Below, one piece after another: positions 25,950 to 34,850 of a stretch of 50,276 nucleotides of DNA. The notes under the pieces are model-generated. The model made no database searches and was not told where the DNA came from. It saw only the letters and a program-made list of their open reading frames with translations. Origin of the DNA: an uncultured Bacteroidota bacterium (GTDB lineage: Bacteria; Bacteroidota; Bacteroidia; B-17B0; Aurantibacillaceae); assembly GCA_903893815.1 (NCBI GenBank), contig CAITNS010000057.1:1-50276 (forward strand). The letters run 5' to 3'. Positions within the stretch are counted from its first letter, which is position 1, and the number at the start of each line of letters is the position of its first letter. Made by a program: the position numbers and the translations under genes.

Positions 25950-26306
25950 ATGGAAATCAAAGGAAAAATCATTGAAATACTAAAACTTCAGGAAGGATCA
26001 GGAAAAAATGGACCTTGGAAAAAGCAAGATATCATTATTGAAACTGAATCTAAATATACCCGAAAAATCTGCATAGCTGTTTGGGGAGATAAAATAAATT
26101 ATGAAACATTGCAAATTGGAAATTTTCTCTCCATTAATGCAGATGCTGAAAGTAAAGAATTCAATGGAAAATGGTACACTGAAATAAAAGCTATTTCATT
26201 CAAAACAGAAGATAAAACACAAGAAATAAAGGAATCAAAAAATACTCCATTTGATGACAGTATATTTAGAAGAACAAATGAGGACGATGACTTAGATCCT
26301 TTCTAA
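25950..26306 (+). CDS. DUF3127 protein (predicted OB-fold)
   Basis: The 118-residue protein begins MEIKGKIIEILKLQEGSGKN, then has GPWKKQDIIIETESKYTRKI, AVWGDKINYETLQIGNFLSI and FNGKWYTEIKAISF. I recognise this as DUF3127, a small family widespread in Bacteroidota with an OB-fold-like pattern related to single-strand DNA-binding proteins. The acidic tail (NEDDDLDPF) resembles the SSB C-terminal protein-interaction tip. Cotranscribed with the ATPase gene 32 nt downstream, under the TGTGCA operator. It may be an island-specific paralogue of the chromosomal copy. Confidence 0.88.
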   Translation: MEIKGKIIEILKLQEGSGKNGPWKKQDIIIETESKYTRKICIAVWGDKINYETLQIGNFLSINADAESKEFNGKWYTEIKAISFKTEDKTQEIKESKNTPFDDSIFRRTNEDDDLDPF

Positions 26307-26338
26307 TTAGACAACATAATCTTAAATAAAATAAAAAT

Positions 26339-28165
26339 ATGAAAATATCAATAAAAGGAATAAAATCTTTAAAGGATTACTCTAAAGAAATTGAAATTAA
26401 CAAAATGTCAATTATAACCGGAAAGAATTCATCCGGTAAATCATCTTTCACTTTAGGATTAAGACTCCTAAGTGATAATTTAAAGTATGGTTCCTTTAAA
26501 AGACTGTTGGATTTAATGGAATTAAATTTTAATCCAAAAGTGTTAGGTAAAACTATTTCACTAAACGATATTTCAAATAAAAACGAGCTTCAATATAAGA
26601 TAGAATTGCAGGATGAATCTAATTTATCAATTGAATTTATCTACAAAATCGAGGGCGACATATTTCAACTTTGTTCTCTCATTTGTTACCATAAAAATTT
26701 ACCAGTAATTATAAAAAGAAGAAATCAAAAAAAACACAAAATGGACGAAACCTTCTCCATTCAAGTTTTAGCAGGAAATATAGAAAAACAATACTTTGAA
26801 ATTATTCATCTCGGAATAGAAATTTACAAAAATCTGTCTAATGATAAACAATTTAAGGCAGTTTGCGATGAGTTTGAAAATACTTCTGAGGTAAAGCTCC
26901 ATCAGCACACCAATATGGAATTTATAATTGAAGCGCTTGAGATTGAAAATAAATACATGGCGTATTTTGAAAGTAAAATAGGAAGGGAATTATTGCTAAT
27001 TATAGCAAAACATGTAAAAAATAAAAATACATCTAAAATAAAATATTTATTAAAAAATGGTTTAATAAATCATGAGTACATTAATTCAATCGAGAAAAAA
27101 GAAGTATCTGATTTGATTAAAAAACTTAATTTCATTTATATTACAAAAGATATTAATCCTTTATTATCATTCACAGCAAATTCCATTAATTCTGAAGCAG
27201 AAGCGATACAACACGATATGAACTCAAGGATTGCAAGTTTAAAAGATGAATATGAGTTAAGCGATGCTGTAAAAGAGTATTTAATTAAAAACGAAAATGC
27301 AAAAGAAACAGATTATAATGATATAATGGAAAGTTATAGTCATAACCATTTCATGACTGAAATCGGTAAAATGTCACCGAATTTAGCTATATCAAGTATT
27401 ATTAATGATTGGATTGATAAAATTTTTATTAACGCATTAAATGATATTGCCGACTTTAAATTTGACGATAATTTATTAAGGGAACAAAAAACGTTCTTTA
27501 TAGAAAATGAAAATAATGAACTTTACGATATTGCGAAGTACTTTTTTCCAATTCAAGGATATTTAGACAAATTTAATGACTTAATAACCAAAATAGGAAT
27601 TGGAAAAAAAATCACCTTTGAAAAACAACTACATGGTGCTGGCTACATGATATTTATTGAAAATTTAAAAAATATTAAAGTTAATTATGGAACATTAGGA
27701 TCTGGTCACTATTTTTTGTTAAGATTAATCCTTATAACATTTTATAAAGTATATAGAAGACATGATCATTACCGAGATAAATTCATAAAAACATTTATAG
27801 AAGAAGATGCTTTAGAATTTCCAATTACATTATTATTAAATGAGCCGGAAGTTCATTTACATCCAAGCCTTCAAACAAAATTATGTAATTTACTAGTTAT
27901 TCTCTCAAACAATTTCAAAATAAATTTCATCATAGAAACTCATTCTGAGTATTTAATTCGCGCACTGCAACTTGAAATAAAAAAGGGAAACATAAAAAAT
28001 AATGAATGCAGTTTGTATTATTTTGAAAATGATCCAGAAAGCGATACTCAAATAAAACAAATACGAATTGATCAAAGTGGCTTGTTAATAGACCAATTTG
28101 GAACAGGATTTTTAGATGAATCCCAAAAAATGATGGAAGAGTTATTCAAAACTAAATTAAATTAG
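26339..28165 (+). CDS. OLD/DUF3696-like AAA ATPase
   Basis: The 608-residue protein has Walker A GKNSSGKSS (residues 28-36), then ~460 residues of divergent helical insertion, Walker B LLLNEPEVHLHPS with NEPEVHLHP at 501-509, and a switch His in IETHSEYL (533-537). The C-terminus IDQFGTGFLDESQKMMEEL resembles DUF3696-type ATPases, in which a short tail follows the ABC-like core. No TOPRIM nuclease domain follows, unlike classical OLD proteins. Such ATPases are recurrent sensors in bacterial defence. It is preceded by DUF3127 on the same transcript and is related to the second ATPase at 40333. Confidence 0.88.
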   Translation: MKISIKGIKSLKDYSKEIEINKMSIITGKNSSGKSSFTLGLRLLSDNLKYGSFKRLLDLMELNFNPKVLGKTISLNDISNKNELQYKIELQDESNLSIEFIYKIEGDIFQLCSLICYHKNLPVIIKRRNQKKHKMDETFSIQVLAGNIEKQYFEIIHLGIEIYKNLSNDKQFKAVCDEFENTSEVKLHQHTNMEFIIEALEIENKYMAYFESKIGRELLLIIAKHVKNKNTSKIKYLLKNGLINHEYINSIEKKEVSDLIKKLNFIYITKDINPLLSFTANSINSEAEAIQHDMNSRIASLKDEYELSDAVKEYLIKNENAKETDYNDIMESYSHNHFMTEIGKMSPNLAISSIINDWIDKIFINALNDIADFKFDDNLLREQKTFFIENENNELYDIAKYFFPIQGYLDKFNDLITKIGIGKKITFEKQLHGAGYMIFIENLKNIKVNYGTLGSGHYFLLRLILITFYKVYRRHDHYRDKFIKTFIEEDALEFPITLLLNEPEVHLHPSLQTKLCNLLVILSNNFKINFIIETHSEYLIRALQLEIKKGNIKNNECSLYYFENDPESDTQIKQIRIDQSGLLIDQFGTGFLDESQKMMEELFKTKLN

Positions 28166-28219
28166 ATGTAAAATCTATGAAATTGAAACATCTATTAACA
28201 TTTGAAGAACTATTTGTCT

Positions 28220-28238
28220 TGCGCTAAAATAAAGCGCA
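28220..28238. repeat. Hairpin between convergent genes
   Basis: TGCGCT (28220-28225) and AGCGCA (28233-28238) can pair around a 7-nt loop, with a modest T-run (CTTTTT) beginning about 10 nt later. Possible weak terminator for the ATPase gene. Confidence 0.35.
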
Positions 28239-28272
28239 GAATCTGACTTTTTAAACTAGTGTTATTTGTCGT

Positions 28273-29424
28273 CTAACCGAATAGTGTAGGTTGATCAACT
28301 TGATTTGCCTTTAATATAAATTGATTTGTCCTGCCTTTTTTTACCGTTTGAACGTCCTCCATTTTCTGCAATAGAGTTGTTAGCTTTTTAGTTGTCCAAT
28401 CTAGTCCAGCCTTGTCAAGAATTTCTTTTGCTGAAAGCGGTCTTCCGTTAAAAACTTTTAATATTCTATCATTTATATTGTCAATAGAAACCGTTGGTTC
28501 TTGAAGTAAAGATGTTGAAGTTGATTGTTCAGAATAAACTGCGTTAGAGTTTTCAATTCCATTATAGTTAACAGCAATAGCACCTTTTTGAATTAGAAGA
28601 ATATTTGCGTTTTTTTCATTTAGCTCAGGCTTCCTTACATATATTTTCCTTCCTTTCCTAAGACCATCAATTACTCCTGACCATGTTCCACCTTTTTCGC
28701 TTGATTCAGCAACGAAAATTTCGTCTGCAAGTCCGTAAATGATAGGATTACGAGCCATTGCTAAACCAGCCGACCAAACAGCTTTTGGGTGGAATGTGCT
28801 TAAAACTAAAACGTCACCATCTACAATTTGCTTGTAGTAAGTTTTGAAACCTGAATTGAATGTTGTGATTCCTTGTGGAAGAACGATTATACTCTGACCT
28901 TTATATTTTATTGCTGAATCTAATGCTTGTTTGTCAACACCTTTTGCAAAACCACTAACCACTACCTTAAAATCTTTGCTTGCAAGTTTCGCAATATTAT
29001 CTGTGAACTCTAAAGACTTACCTTCTGCTGCTCTTGAACCAACAATTGCAATTGATTTTTCATGAAGTATTTGTTTGTTGCCTTTTACATACAATAGTGC
29101 TGGTGAATGAGCTGCTTTAAGATTTTGTTTTAAAGTCTTAGAATATTCGGGAGAAGTTATTGGTATTAGTTCATAACCTTGACTAAACAAGTTCTCAGCA
29201 AAAAAAGCATTATTAGGGAGTTCGGATTTTGCTTTTTGTAAATCTGAAATTTCCTTTGAATCAAGTTGGTATTTGCTACTCCAAACTGATTCAGACAAGT
29301 TAAAAAACTCCTCAATTGTTATCTTTTCATCATGAAAGAATTTCACAATTAGACTATTTATCTTTCCGTACCCCCATTTTGGTAAATGGGCTAATGATAT
29401 CCAATATGTTGCTTCGTTTTTCAT
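28273..29424 (-). CDS. DprA/Smf family protein in a RecQ-PRTase operon
   Basis: The 383-residue protein has a short helical N-terminus and a Rossmann-like DprA core: IAIVGSRAAEGKS (GSRAAEG at residues 129-135), VVVSGFAKGVDKQA (156-164), SIIVLPQGITTF, and FVAESSEKGGTWSGV. A C-terminal winged helix follows (RPLSAKEILDKAGLDWTTKK). DprA loads RecA on single-stranded DNA during natural transformation; members linked to phosphoribosyltransferases and helicases may instead sense DNA or nucleotides. The start overlaps the stop of the upstream PRTase gene by 4 nt (ATGA). Probably a specialised paralogue, not the housekeeping DprA. Confidence 0.9.
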   Translation of the reverse strand: MKNEATYWISLAHLPKWGYGKINSLIVKFFHDEKITIEEFFNLSESVWSSKYQLDSKEISDLQKAKSELPNNAFFAENLFSQGYELIPITSPEYSKTLKQNLKAAHSPALLYVKGNKQILHEKSIAIVGSRAAEGKSLEFTDNIAKLASKDFKVVVSGFAKGVDKQALDSAIKYKGQSIIVLPQGITTFNSGFKTYYKQIVDGDVLVLSTFHPKAVWSAGLAMARNPIIYGLADEIFVAESSEKGGTWSGVIDGLRKGRKIYVRKPELNEKNANILLIQKGAIAVNYNGIENSNAVYSEQSTSTSLLQEPTVSIDNINDRILKVFNGRPLSAKEILDKAGLDWTTKKLTTLLQKMEDVQTVKKGRTNQFILKANQVDQPTLFG

Positions 29425-31019
29425 CTTTTATTTCTTGTTTTAGTTATGCATAAAACTTTCACAGTATTTACCTTTCCTTGACTTAATAATTTTTTTGAAA
29501 TCGCATTTAAAGTATCTCCAGACCTATATAAATCATCAAAAATTAAAACATTCTTATTTTTATATCTGTCATCTGTAATTGAAATAGATCTATCTAAAAT
29601 TATATTCCTGTCTTCTTGATTGTTTAAGCTTTTGATTTGTTCCGTTGGTAATTTTATAACATAATTTAAATCTATTGGTATTTTAGTTAGCTCTCCTATT
29701 CTTTTAGCTACTTCGAAAACTGGTTGAAAAGGTCTTTCCAAGTTTGAAGGCGGTGCGGGAATTATTACATCAATATCAGAATAGGCTGATTTAATAACTT
29801 TTGAGCATTTTATCGCAATTTCTTCTATTGTACTTCTATCAAATTTGTATTTAAGTCGAAACAATAATTCTCCTAAATCTGTCCTTGTAGTTTCAAATTT
29901 TCCATCATCTAATAATGTACTTTTAATAGTATGAATATCTAGTGCAAATCCGCTTATTTCATTATTATTAATAGGGATCAACGTCTTTAATTTGACTTCT
30001 TGTTGCTTATGGTTATTCTTGATTTTTGAAGTTAAATTAAATAAATTATCACAAGAAAATTCATAGTCACCAAAAAATAAAATGTCATTTTCAATAAACT
30101 GATTATGTATAGAATCATTAGATATTGAATCTAATTTTAATGAATTAATATATTCTAATACATCAGTTGGCAAATAGTTAAACAAATCAATTTCTTCAAG
30201 GTCTGAAAGTCTGATTAATTTAAAATCTTCATAATGCCCATAATGCGTACTTTGTATGTATGGCTTTACTAACATATAATTCAAACTTATTTCTGTTAAA
30301 AAAGAAGGGTGTATTGGTTTAAAAATGTTGTTTTTATAATTAACAATGTATGATAACTCTTCTGCATATTCGAAATTATAGATTTCTATTAAGACTGTAT
30401 TTTTCAATGGAAAATCCCGAGACCAAATTTTCAAATTACCTCCTCCTGTAAAGTAATTGCCTTTTATTAATTCTAGATTATCTGTATTTATTCCAATTAA
30501 AAAATTAATTGTAAAATATTCTTGATTAAATATATCAAAATCTATTACCCCGATTTTTTGATCAAAATTAGAAATTGGCTTATTAATATTTGGTGCTAAC
30601 ACTTCACCTATTAAATAAATTATTTCATTTTTTAACAGTACATCTGTTAATTTAATCGATTGTGTAATGAAAGAGTGTTTTCTATTTTCAAAATCCTCTA
30701 TAAGACCATTATTAAGTAAGGGGTTCTTGAATTTATCGATTTGAGAATCGTCAGGATTAACAGAATATAAAAATTTGTCTTCTTGTATGTTATTGTATAT
30801 TATGAAAGAATTATCCCAAATGTTTTCAAAAATGATGTTTTGACTTTCTTTGTCAATAATCAGAAGTTTTGCTTTGAATCCTTTGTCTTTAAAAATGGTA
30901 ACATAGGTATTGTTTTGGTAAAAGGATTCCTGTCTGCTAAATTCATCTTTGAATTTAGCACTTAAAATTATCTCATTATACAATTCTGAGATTCTATGTG
31001 AACAAGTCCTTTGTCTCAT
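29421..31019 (-). CDS. Protein with C-terminal phosphoribosyltransferase domain, 532 aa
   Basis: The C-terminal ~150 residues are a type I phosphoribosyltransferase: DVIIPAPPSNLERPFQPVFE, and the PRPP-binding loop VLIFDDLYRSGDTL, with FDDLYRSGDT at residues 494-503. This resembles the ComF-type PRTase. The N-terminal ~380 residues are unrecognised; they are strand-rich, with repeated Phe/Ile/Asp patterns, and could be a sensor or ligand-binding region. The first base of its ATG is the last base of the RecQ-fusion gene, and it overlaps the dprA start by 4 nt, so the three genes are translationally coupled. Catalytic acceptor unknown. Confidence 0.85.
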   Translation of the reverse strand: MRQRTCSHRISELYNEIILSAKFKDEFSRQESFYQNNTYVTIFKDKGFKAKLLIIDKESQNIIFENIWDNSFIIYNNIQEDKFLYSVNPDDSQIDKFKNPLLNNGLIEDFENRKHSFITQSIKLTDVLLKNEIIYLIGEVLAPNINKPISNFDQKIGVIDFDIFNQEYFTINFLIGINTDNLELIKGNYFTGGGNLKIWSRDFPLKNTVLIEIYNFEYAEELSYIVNYKNNIFKPIHPSFLTEISLNYMLVKPYIQSTHYGHYEDFKLIRLSDLEEIDLFNYLPTDVLEYINSLKLDSISNDSIHNQFIENDILFFGDYEFSCDNLFNLTSKIKNNHKQQEVKLKTLIPINNNEISGFALDIHTIKSTLLDDGKFETTRTDLGELLFRLKYKFDRSTIEEIAIKCSKVIKSAYSDIDVIIPAPPSNLERPFQPVFEVAKRIGELTKIPIDLNYVIKLPTEQIKSLNNQEDRNIILDRSISITDDRYKNKNVLIFDDLYRSGDTLNAISKKLLSQGKVNTVKVLCITKTRNKR

Positions 31020-33037
31020 TATACTAAATCTCCTCCAACAGTTCTTGCGATAACAATTGGAGCAATTTTTATAACTCCAAAGGTAGTAAATAATTTCCCC
31101 AATTCTTTAATTGTAGCTCCGCTATCAAATATGTCATCTACGAGTAGAATGCTCTTTCCAGCTAAAATACTAGGATTGTTAAATGAAAATGCTCCGCTAA
31201 CATTATCAGATTTCAAATAACTATTTTCAAATACTTTTTGCTCCTTTGTTTGCCTTGTTTTTACAAGGTCATGCGTTATTGGAAAATTTAAAACTTGCGA
31301 GAGTTTTGTTGCAAAGTTTTTTACAAGGTCTCCCGAAGATGTTGGCGGAACGTAAGCGATAAAATCAAATTTTTCTTTACCAAATTTTTTACGATAAGCT
31401 TTCAAACATAGTTTTAGCAAAAAGTCTGGAAAATCTTCTTTTGTTTCGTATTTACTTCGGTGCAATGCAGCACCAACATTTGAAACTCCGTAGTAGCTTG
31501 CTGCTACTCCATTCACAATATTTGAACCTCTTGCTTCAACTTCAAGGTTTGGGAAATAATCTTCTCTGAAATCTTGAAGTTTCTGCATCCAATCTTCATT
31601 TGGTTTTACAGTAATTTTATTTAAGCCAGTATTGTCGCAATTTGTAAAATTATGAGTTGTTGAATCTCCAAGGAAATCGCATAAAAATTTCATTCTTGAT
31701 TGAGAAGTCTCTACATATTGAATCATTTGCTCCAAATCAGCTTTTTTAGTGTTTCGTAAGTCCTCAAAGGCTTTTGTGTTTAGTGCCGGTGCATTTGTTA
31801 TGTATTCAAATTTTTTGCTTCGTCCAACTGTAACTTCTCTAATAATTCCTTGTTCAACCAAATCTGATTTGATTACTCGTATTTGTGTCTGTTTCAGATT
31901 AGTTTTTCTCATTAATTCTCTTTCACCTAATAGCTCATTACGTATTGCATTGATTACCTTTTCATATTTTGAAATTGAAGGCCTTCCTCCTTCAATAAAA
32001 GCTTCAGGAAGTTTCTTGTCTTCAGGATTATAAAATAGAATGATGTTGGAAGGCTTTCCATCCCTGCCTGCTCTACCAATTTCTTGGTAATAATGAATTG
32101 GGCTTTGTGGAATTTGAGTATGAATAATGAATCTAATATCAGCCTTGTCGATACCCATGCCTAGAGCATTGGTTGATATTACACATTTCCATTTGTTGCT
32201 CATTAATCCATTTTCAATAGCAATTCTTGAATCAGTATCTAAGCCAGCATTATATCCAATAGTTGAAAGTTTAAGGTGTTCAAACCATTTCGAATAAATT
32301 TCAGTATCTACTCTTGTTCCAGTGTATAGTATTCCAGTACCTTCTAGTTTGCCTAAATACTGTCCAAGCCAAACTAGTTTTTCATCTTCCGATTTGACTT
32401 TCACAACATATAATTTGAAATTTTCCCGAAGTAAATTACCTCTTAACACTGAAATATTTCCTCCAATTTGAGAAGCCACATCAGTCTCCACTTTTTTTGT
32501 TGCTGTTGCAGTCGTTGCTAAAACTGGCAATCCAGTTGGAAGTAATTTTACAAGATTAATTATCCTCCTAAAAGCAGGTCTAAAATCATGACCCCAAACA
32601 GAAATACAATGAGCTTCATCAATAACTACCATTGATAAATTCATTTGTCTTGTTGCTTCTATCCATTCACTGTTTTCTTGTCTTTCAGGAGCTATGTATA
32701 ATATTTTGACCTTGCCACTTTTAGCGTCTTCAATTATTTGAGTATTTTCCTCTGGTGTTTGCTCACTGTTTATACATTTTGCGACAATTCCTAAACTATT
32801 TAATTTTTTCACTTGGTCTCTCATTAATGCAATAAGAGGTGAAAAAATAACGGTTGTCCCCTTAAATATAGTTGCAGGATATTGGAAACAAAGTGATTTC
32901 CCAAAACCAGTTTTCTCAATAAGCAAAACTCTTTCACCTTTTAAAATTCGGTCAATCGTTTCCCATTGGTCGTCATAAAAGCTGTCAAAACCAAATGTCT
33001 GTTTTAATTTACTTTCTTCTTCGGGTCTTGTCGTCAT
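31019..33037 (-). CDS. RecQ-type helicase fused to a phosphoribosyltransferase
   Basis: The 672-residue protein has SF2 helicase motifs: Walker A GFGKS (residues 44-48), DEAHCISVWGHDF (DEAH at 140-143), LATTATATKKVE, and motif VI YYQEIGRAGRDGKP. Residues ~440-480 contain FLCDFLGD and TNCDNTG, a degenerate version of the RecQ zinc site. The C-terminal ~200 residues replace the usual RQC/HRDC with a PRTase: FDFIAYVPPTSSGDLVKNFA and VDDIFDSGAT (633-642). First gene of the RecQ-PRTase / PRTase / DprA operon. Two PRTases in one operon suggest a shared small-molecule or nucleic-acid modification step; that is inference. Confidence 0.9.
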   Translation of the reverse strand: MTTRPEEESKLKQTFGFDSFYDDQWETIDRILKGERVLLIEKTGFGKSLCFQYPATIFKGTTVIFSPLIALMRDQVKKLNSLGIVAKCINSEQTPEENTQIIEDAKSGKVKILYIAPERQENSEWIEATRQMNLSMVVIDEAHCISVWGHDFRPAFRRIINLVKLLPTGLPVLATTATATKKVETDVASQIGGNISVLRGNLLRENFKLYVVKVKSEDEKLVWLGQYLGKLEGTGILYTGTRVDTEIYSKWFEHLKLSTIGYNAGLDTDSRIAIENGLMSNKWKCVISTNALGMGIDKADIRFIIHTQIPQSPIHYYQEIGRAGRDGKPSNIILFYNPEDKKLPEAFIEGGRPSISKYEKVINAIRNELLGERELMRKTNLKQTQIRVIKSDLVEQGIIREVTVGRSKKFEYITNAPALNTKAFEDLRNTKKADLEQMIQYVETSQSRMKFLCDFLGDSTTHNFTNCDNTGLNKITVKPNEDWMQKLQDFREDYFPNLEVEARGSNIVNGVAASYYGVSNVGAALHRSKYETKEDFPDFLLKLCLKAYRKKFGKEKFDFIAYVPPTSSGDLVKNFATKLSQVLNFPITHDLVKTRQTKEQKVFENSYLKSDNVSGAFSFNNPSILAGKSILLVDDIFDSGATIKELGKLFTTFGVIKIAPIVIARTVGGDLV

Positions 33038-33254
33038 AGTTTTGATAATAAATCAATTAAATAAAAAATAAATTCATTCCAATTTGCATATTTTAATCTT
33101 AAGTGTGGTGATTTTCAATTTTATATAACTAAATATAATCATTTTGAGTTTATATCCAGATAGAGAATTAGCAAAATATAAATAAATATTAATTTATGTT
33201 TAACACTACTTTAAAATTAAAGCAAAATAGCTATAAAAGGAAATTCATTCAATG

Positions 33255-33842
33255 TTATTTATGATACTCATAATGACCAATTATTTTATAAGCAAATAAA
33301 CAATCTTCTAATACTTGTCCTCTACCTATATTATGGATCATCATATAACGTTTACCATCTTGAGATTTCTTTTTTGATACTAGTCCAATATGTGTAGTGG
33401 CGCCGCCTAAATTCCAACATACAATATCACCCGGCAAATAATCATTTGGTTTTACTGTAATTATTTTTTCTTTTCCGTACTTGGCAAAAAATACCATTAA
33501 GTTTGGTACTCTCCGATGATCAATATTTTTGTCAGGATTTTTTAACCCCCAATTTTTTGGGTATTTATCAAAATTAGCTTTAATATCTTCATGAACTACT
33601 TTTTGTAAATCAATTCCTAATTTGCGATAAGTTCTAATTATCACATCAGTGCAAACTCCTTTGCCAGATGGAACATCTCCATTTGGATATTTTAATTGAA
33701 AATAGGTTGGGTCATATTTCACCTTTTGCTTTGTTATGTTAAAGGCAGAATCTGCTAACCTATTACCAAAATTAGATTGCCCAAAACTTATTTTAACAAA
33801 AAAAGTTAGAAATATGCCAAGTATAATTTTATTTATTTTCAT
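33255..33842 (-). CDS. DUF1287 protein, predicted cell-wall amidase/peptidase
   Basis: The 195-residue protein has a signal peptide (MKINKIILGIFLTFFVKISF). The mature chain matches DUF1287: KYDPTYFQLKYPNGDVPSGK, VCTDVIIRTYRKLGIDLQK with Cys 64, NPDKNIDHRRVPNLMVFFA, and GDIVCWNLGGATTHIGLV with His 151. DUF1287 is NlpC/P60-like, and Cys 64 and His 151 are the likely catalytic pair. Probably periplasmic, acting on peptidoglycan peptides. Last gene of an eight-gene minus-strand operon, 7 nt after the L,D-transpeptidase. Confidence 0.88.
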   Translation of the reverse strand: MKINKIILGIFLTFFVKISFGQSNFGNRLADSAFNITKQKVKYDPTYFQLKYPNGDVPSGKGVCTDVIIRTYRKLGIDLQKVVHEDIKANFDKYPKNWGLKNPDKNIDHRRVPNLMVFFAKYGKEKIITVKPNDYLPGDIVCWNLGGATTHIGLVSKKKSQDGKRYMMIHNIGRGQVLEDCLFAYKIIGHYEYHK

Positions 33843-33849
33843 TTATTTT

Positions 33850-34470
33850 TTAAATAATCCACATTAATATTTTCTTTTGTGAGGCTTTGATTTTTTTATC
33901 TAATACCAACATAGCCTTATTTGAAATTGCAGGGCAACCCCATCCTTCTAAAGTGCCATTAGGATAAATTTCATCATCTGTTACTTTATCCCAGCTATGA
34001 AAAACAATGTCTCTTTTAATGGCGTTACAATTTGTTGAATCTTGTCCGTGTAATAAATATTTGATTTTGATCCCAAAAATACTAACTCCTCGATCTCCAA
34101 TAATATATTTTCCAATAGATGAACAATGGCTTTTATCTATATTGCTAAATTTTGGGTTTTCTTTGGTTTTATCAGATTCCCAAGGAGCATTACCGCAACC
34201 ATGACTTACTAAGTAGCTTTCGCTAATTTGTTTTTGATTAAAATTCCAAACATAAAAACGTTTTAAACCAGAATGGCGATTAAGATCAATGAGTATAAAA
34301 AAATCAGTATTTAAATGATTTCTTTTGCAGTAATCTATTGCCTGAGTTACCTTCAAGTTGTATTGTTCAATAGGTATTTCTTTTGCGCTTTCAACTTTAT
34401 TTGTTGATGGATTACAAGCGATTAAAATACTTAGTGAAATCGCATAGAGTATTATTTTGATTGTTCTCAT
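33850..34470 (-). CDS. Murein L,D-transpeptidase-family lipoprotein
   Basis: The 206-residue protein has a lipoprotein signal (ISLSILIACN, Cys 19). The catalytic domain is the murein L,D-transpeptidase type: ILIDLNRHSGLKRFYVWN, SHGCGNAPWESD, KYIIGDRGVSIFGIKIKYLL, IVFHSWDKVTDDE with His 158, and EGWGCPAISNKAM with the nucleophile Cys 179. L,D-transpeptidases make 3-3 crosslinks or attach proteins to peptidoglycan. It starts 2 nt after the 3-TM protein gene and is 7 nt from the DUF1287 gene, so the cell-wall genes are in one unit. Confidence 0.9.
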   Translation of the reverse strand: MRTIKIILYAISLSILIACNPSTNKVESAKEIPIEQYNLKVTQAIDYCKRNHLNTDFFILIDLNRHSGLKRFYVWNFNQKQISESYLVSHGCGNAPWESDKTKENPKFSNIDKSHCSSIGKYIIGDRGVSIFGIKIKYLLHGQDSTNCNAIKRDIVFHSWDKVTDDEIYPNGTLEGWGCPAISNKAMLVLDKKIKASQKKILMWII

Positions 34471-34472
34471 TT

Positions 34473-34847
34473 TTAAAAATATCCTTTAAAATGTTTACAA
34501 ACAAAAACTCCTAAAACTATATAAATAACAAAGGGCACTGCAACACAAAGCCATACAGATGATTTATAATAATCACCGAAGTAATCTATAAAATCAACTG
34601 ATTTATCAAATAACCAATTGCAAAATTTTGTAAAGTTTTTACAACTTACAACAACAATTATGGATAACAAACTATAGGAGATTGAAAAAATTAATGCTAA
34701 ACTAAAAATATAATCTATCATTATGGCCCAAGTAAATGGAATGAGAAAATAATAAAGTATAATGTTTACTTCATTATATGTACGATGTGTTTTTTTTGCA
34801 ACCCACTCTAAAGATTGTTGCACTATGGAAAAGGTTAAATCTATCAT
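34473..34847 (-). CDS. Small membrane protein with three predicted segments
   Basis: The 124-residue protein has hydrophobic segments at about residues 27-46 (NIILYYFLIPFTWAIMIDYI), 46-68 (FSLALIFSISYSLLSIIVVV) and 97-118 (VWLCVAVPFVIYIVLGVFVC), with a short loop FTKFCNWLFDKSVDFIDYFG between the second and third. No family recognised. A holin-like or scaffold role next to the GH25 muramidase is possible, because holin and muramidase genes are often adjacent, but nothing else supports it. It is 3 nt after the GH25 gene. Confidence 0.75.
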   Translation of the reverse strand: MIDLTFSIVQQSLEWVAKKTHRTYNEVNIILYYFLIPFTWAIMIDYIFSLALIFSISYSLLSIIVVVSCKNFTKFCNWLFDKSVDFIDYFGDYYKSSVWLCVAVPFVIYIVLGVFVCKHFKGYF

Positions 34848-34850
34848 AAA

